In this document: piece by piece, positions 8,201 through 8,710 of the stretch | Layout of the letters: each line of letters begins with the position of its first letter | How positions within the stretch are numbered: the stretch's first letter is position 1 | NCBI GenBank assembly: GCA_016934645.1 | Contig: JAFGSL010000536.1 | Coordinates: 1-8,710, forward strand | Source: Anaerolineae bacterium | Lineage (GTDB): Bacteria; Chloroflexota; Anaerolineae; B4-G1; SLSP01 | Direction of reading: 5' to 3' | Length of the DNA: 8,710 bases | Notes under the pieces: model-generated | What the model was told of the DNA's origin: nothing | Seen by the model: the letters and a program-made list of their open reading frames with translations, nothing else | The model's database searches: none | Translations under genes and position numbers: made by a program

Positions 8201-8710
8201 CGCAGCGCACGAAGACCGACGCGCTGGGGCGGGTCACTGACAGCATCATCGACCCCGCTGACCTGGCCCTCACCACGACCACCGAGTACGATGCCGCCGG
8301 GCGGCCGGTGCGCACCGTCACCGAGAATGAAGAGGATGACCTGCCGGCAGACCGGGTGACCACCGCTCGCTACGACGCGCTGGGGCAGACTATCGAGACC
8401 ATCGCCGACCCCGACGGGCCGGCGCCCATCAGCACATCGGCCACCTACGACCTGCTGGGACGGGTGGTGGAAGCCATCGACCCGATGGGGACGATTACCC
8501 GCAGCTACTACGACAACCTGGGGCGGCTGCAAAAGACCTTCCAGAACTTCACGGGCGGCGCGCCGGCCTGCAACCAGGAGCCGAACGTCGCCACCGATGC
8601 CAACGTCTGTACCTCGTACACGTACGACGACGCCGGCCATGTCAAATCGACCACACTGGGCAACGGCAGCACGACTGAGTACACATACGACGCGCTCGGC
8701 CGGGTGACCC
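2149..8710 (+). CDS. Giant secreted Rhs/YD-repeat protein with delta-60 and kelch propellers (3' end beyond window)
   Basis: The frame is open for 2187 codons and runs off the window. Domains in order: signal peptide (1-34, probable cleavage after AYA); Ala/Pro-rich linker (35-87); seven delta-60 repeats of the LDTTFG...IQPDGKIVVAG...ARYNTDGT type (88 to about 489); six kelch-like repeats (498-933); Pro-rich joint (IQPFPPLPSGQ, about 936-946); DUF6531-like entry segment (ADPINTRTGKL...FERSYSS, about 970-1005); then a YD-repeat region to the end. The YD region is of the Rhs/teneurin/wall-associated type, known to fold as a beta-rich hollow shell. By family, delta-60 and kelch repeats form beta-propellers used for binding. 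The inferred role is a surface or secreted protein for adhesion, recognition or toxin delivery. No Rhs core signature, autoprotease motif or toxin domain is seen, because the C-terminus is missing. The propeller segment is lower in G+C than its flanks. Confidence 0.93.
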   Translation, partial: MFLPTRLLKTMHGLLAFALILQPILMAVPIPAYAREVAHAAPAETTPVVAAGPAYPAAAPAGPLVVREPVESDVLATTAQNAAVPGQLDATFGGNGIVTTDLGVWDAQWACVAIQPDGKIVAAGTVQNGDGDFDTSFAVARYNTDGTLDTTFDIDGIAITTFQPGYNVAHAIAIQQDGKIIVAGDYMSPQDSSFMVVRYNTDGTLDTSFGVDGIVTTSAGEKANAVAFQSNGKIVVAGSSSNEDGDRAIVVRYNANGSLDTFFGSGGIAITDIEETNNITSIAIQPDGKIVAGGEKDLLNSGGQFILYRYTPYGRLDTTFGTNGIVTTDFNPGGVSSTAGIEAIVLQGDGKIIAVGPCGGYAESYDIALARYNTDGALDASFGTNGTVITDFGTALWVWPRDIVLQSDDKILIAGIVADFVNDSDIMVSRYNSDGSLDTTFANSGIVTTDVNSVYDGAHGIALQSDGKLVVAGYAEGDLALARYHTGSPANEYVSNTWTWVSGSDVADQPSVYGTKGIPHPANVPGARMSSVTWTDTRGHLWLFGGGDSNNVGWIVPTMNDLWEYDGGNWTWVSGTDIKDQPGIYEDGDPSKNMPGARWESASWIDAEGNLWLFGGEGKDSRNPPPALSYPYLNDLWKFNRDNLTWTWVSGSKIGGQRGIYGSKGVAHPNNVPGARTGSVSWMDAKGHFWLFGGRGCDNSGPCSVSLNDLWKYDGVNWMWVSGSGVGEQPGVYEDSDPSENVPGARYNSVSWTDAEGHFWLFGGLGFDSVGHEGLLDDLWKYDGVNWTWVSGSKIADQPANYGAKGVPSSINTPGSRFDSVSWVDAMGHLWLFGGLGTVNDDSPPGGRCELNDLWKYDGENWTWVSGWNGCAQIGVYGTKKMPSLYNVPGARLFGSVSWMDVEDHFWLFGGLGFDSTGDESFLNDLWQYDLSGSGIQPFPPLPSGQTAGVREADYNFDNYGAYTQGQVGADPINTRTGKLTDYEVDLSIPTLAGALSFERSYSSVNARAVADGDLAAGALSPGWNHNYEVHLILPTAPDTRVELYTAGGNRLGFTDNGDGTFDPEPGVGGTLTYNATAGEFVYRSTADIGYTFDEEGVLQRIDDGMGHELILRYDAAGLLTEVYSPDSLRALFFGYNDEDPPQLDEVRTAVVQSDGTWVSDLAQSVSFTYSPGGDLATVTDVNEDIWGYEYEDPDHPHFLTARIDPNDDLLVAIEYDDDGRAEREFNNAGETLVELTYTANDVTTIDYGQNGVGGSVIHEYSTGGVLRLVTDGAGGVTEYGYDPDNFRASSVIDPNNNETTMTWSDDGADLEIVEDAEGNETTTTVDDRHNPTLVTNPDETQTRFVYNGDGSATNPLTGSPIGNSAWDEDVLLLRIDNYVDGSSALDANRVTSYEYNGQSLLVEVTRPDGTATCTTYTDILDASPAGLPEKVTENCTSDPNVPGAHAITTYTYDALGRVETATDPIERVTLYRYFDDDDLADEVISNYDGSDLNNANNYYKGGVYNLSTRTYRDKLGRAYATVANYYNPFGESLTADEIGAGLLIGRNLVDRVYFDAAGRVETRVTNFVDDLVEGDTTPPSFDPASPDRNLVTRTVYDGAGRVVATIDNYYRGDASQSFDLNGDAVGGVVTLEISTTETQYNQITRITYDAAGRVQTTTAAAWPEQQPFYHPPSYQQRTYNLVSANAYDLAGNVIASISNYDPTLTDGNSNALTASIALSPDEAPVTLIIDPDTPDRNVIACATYDEINRPYLTRSACVPGNPTDYLERDGGLYNLPTRAYYDEMGRVYATVDNYERAPGGDLILTTERNFITRTYYDGLGRVTATVANYNVEVFDLDDQTLPDYNPGLPDYNLITRILYDNRGYPVATIYNPEAAGDLPTQAEVAGSASDVNLVTVTHYNAIGQPDWTAANYVGEIDELLDIPADAGPPAFVPPAWNLVSKAAYDELGRQVEATITRDAGSEPRVARTTLDDLGRTTQTVLNYQPGAPAAPDINVTTGMAYGNLGRIVTVTGPTGQSQRTKTDALGRVTDSIIDPADLALTTTTEYDAAGRPVRTVTENEEDDLPADRVTTARYDALGQTIETIADPDGPAPISTSATYDLLGRVVEAIDPMGTITRSYYDNLGRLQKTFQNFTGGAPACNQEPNVATDANVCTSYTYDDAGHVKSTTLGNGSTTEYTYDALGRVT
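2410..3615 (+). repeat. Seven delta-60 (DUF5122-like) protein repeats
   Basis: Repeat starts (LDxxF) are at 2410, 2590, 2761, 2923, 3094, 3280 and 3457, with lengths of 53-62 residues. The consensus is LDTTFGxxGIVTTD, then AIAIQPDGKIVVAG, then VARYNxDGS. Repeat 4 varies most (IVAGGEKD, YRYTPYGR). Repeat 7 ends in ARYHTGSP and leads into the kelch block. Known: this family is annotated as delta-60 repeat/DUF5122 in secreted bacterial proteins and is thought to form propellers. Seven copies would fit one seven-bladed propeller, which is inference. Codons here often end in T or A, unlike the flanking regions. Confidence 0.9.
3640..4947 (+). repeat. Six kelch-like protein repeats
   Basis: Repeats start at the first W of the WxWVSG motif at 3640, 3856, 4084, 4300, 4507 and 4732, with lengths of 69-76 residues. 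The consensus is WTWVSGS, QPGxY, NVPGAR, SVSWxDAxGHFWLFGG, then LNDLWKYDG. The GAR, the W-LFGG and the LNDLWKYD elements match bacterial kelch (galactose-oxidase-like) repeats. Six copies are enough for a complete six-bladed propeller. No catalytic copper-site residues of galactose oxidase are recognisable, so a binding rather than oxidase role is likely. Repeats alternate between two subtypes in the YGxKG/YEDxDP loop. Confidence 0.9.
5056..5166 (+). other. DUF6531-like entry segment of the Rhs region
   Basis: Residues from about 970 read ADPINTRTGKLTDYEVD, then LSIPTLAGALSFERSYSS. This fits the DUF6531 pattern that opens many Rhs and YD-repeat proteins: DPV-x-TG, an acidic D-L-x-P, then R-x-Y-S-S. 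A typical continuation follows (LSPGWNHNYEVHL, then YTAGGNRLGF). It marks the boundary between the N-terminal propellers and the Rhs shell. The assignment is from motif memory without a profile search. Confidence 0.75.
6664..8022 (+). repeat. Eleven long-period YD repeats with a 21-residue core
   Basis: Cores of exactly 21 residues start at 6664, 6790, 6916, 7072, 7189, 7360, 7471, 7576, 7705, 7825 and 7960. The pattern is N-L-V/I-T-R-x-x-Y-D-x-x-G-R-V-x-A-T-V-x-N-Y, and spacing is 35-57 residues. Between cores are variable, Asp/Pro-rich inserts of 14-36 residues. A weaker relative (VTLYRYFDDDD, then ADEVISNY) precedes the first core. Ordinary, tighter YD repeats occur before (about 5460-6540) and after (8023-8710, for example YDAAGRPVRTVTE and YDNLGRLQKTF). 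The regular insert after each NY suggests loops projecting from the shell. Confidence 0.85.

Noticed and set aside
4939..8640. Long reverse-strand frames (399, 288 and 315 codons) opposite the YD-repeat region
   Set aside because: They are shadow frames caused by high G+C codon use in the sense gene. They are Val/Gly/Asp/Arg-rich with no domain structure, and the sense frame is continuous and carries clear repeats.

Overview
The window holds two protein-coding genes on the + strand, separated by repeat-rich intergenic DNA. Overall it looks like a bacterial chromosome of medium-high G+C. The dispersed palindromic repeats, the heptanucleotide repeats and a very large secreted YD-repeat protein resemble filamentous Chloroflexota (Anaerolineae/Caldilinea/Roseiflexus type). 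That assignment is inference from sequence style only, with no phylogenetic marker in view.

Layout: 1-132 is a tandem array of a 43-bp unit containing a 20-bp palindrome. A decayed half copy and one inverted copy follow at 214-270. Positions 347-367 carry a short period-7 repeat, and a purine-rich leader leads into the first gene. The gene at 542-1672 encodes a 376-residue polytopic membrane protein of unknown function. It is followed by a near-ideal intrinsic terminator (1699-1731), a second period-7 repeat array (1732-1766) and a pair of palindromic hairpins (1769-1815). A consensus-like -10 element (1929-1934) and a long leader then lead to the second gene.

The second gene starts at 2149 (ribosome binding site AAGGAG at 2135-2140) and stays open in one frame to the last base: 2187 codons with no stop and no C-terminus in view. 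I checked the frame codon by codon from 2149 to about 5160. Beyond that I translated it continuously, and the frame phase agrees at the window end. The product is a giant secreted mosaic. It has a signal peptide, an Ala/Pro linker, seven delta-60 (DUF5122-like) repeats, six kelch-like repeats, a Pro-rich joint, a DUF6531-like Rhs entry segment and then a long YD-repeat (Rhs/teneurin-type) region. Inside the YD region is an unusual run of eleven long-period repeats with a constant 21-residue core.

The two-propeller segment (about 2400-4950) is visibly lower in G+C than the signal/linker before it and the YD-repeat part after it. This suggests that an N-terminal adhesive or recognition module was inserted into an older Rhs-type surface protein. 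The terminator, the repeat-filled gap and the separate promoter candidate indicate that the two genes are not one operon. No RNA genes, transposase genes or CRISPR arrays were found.
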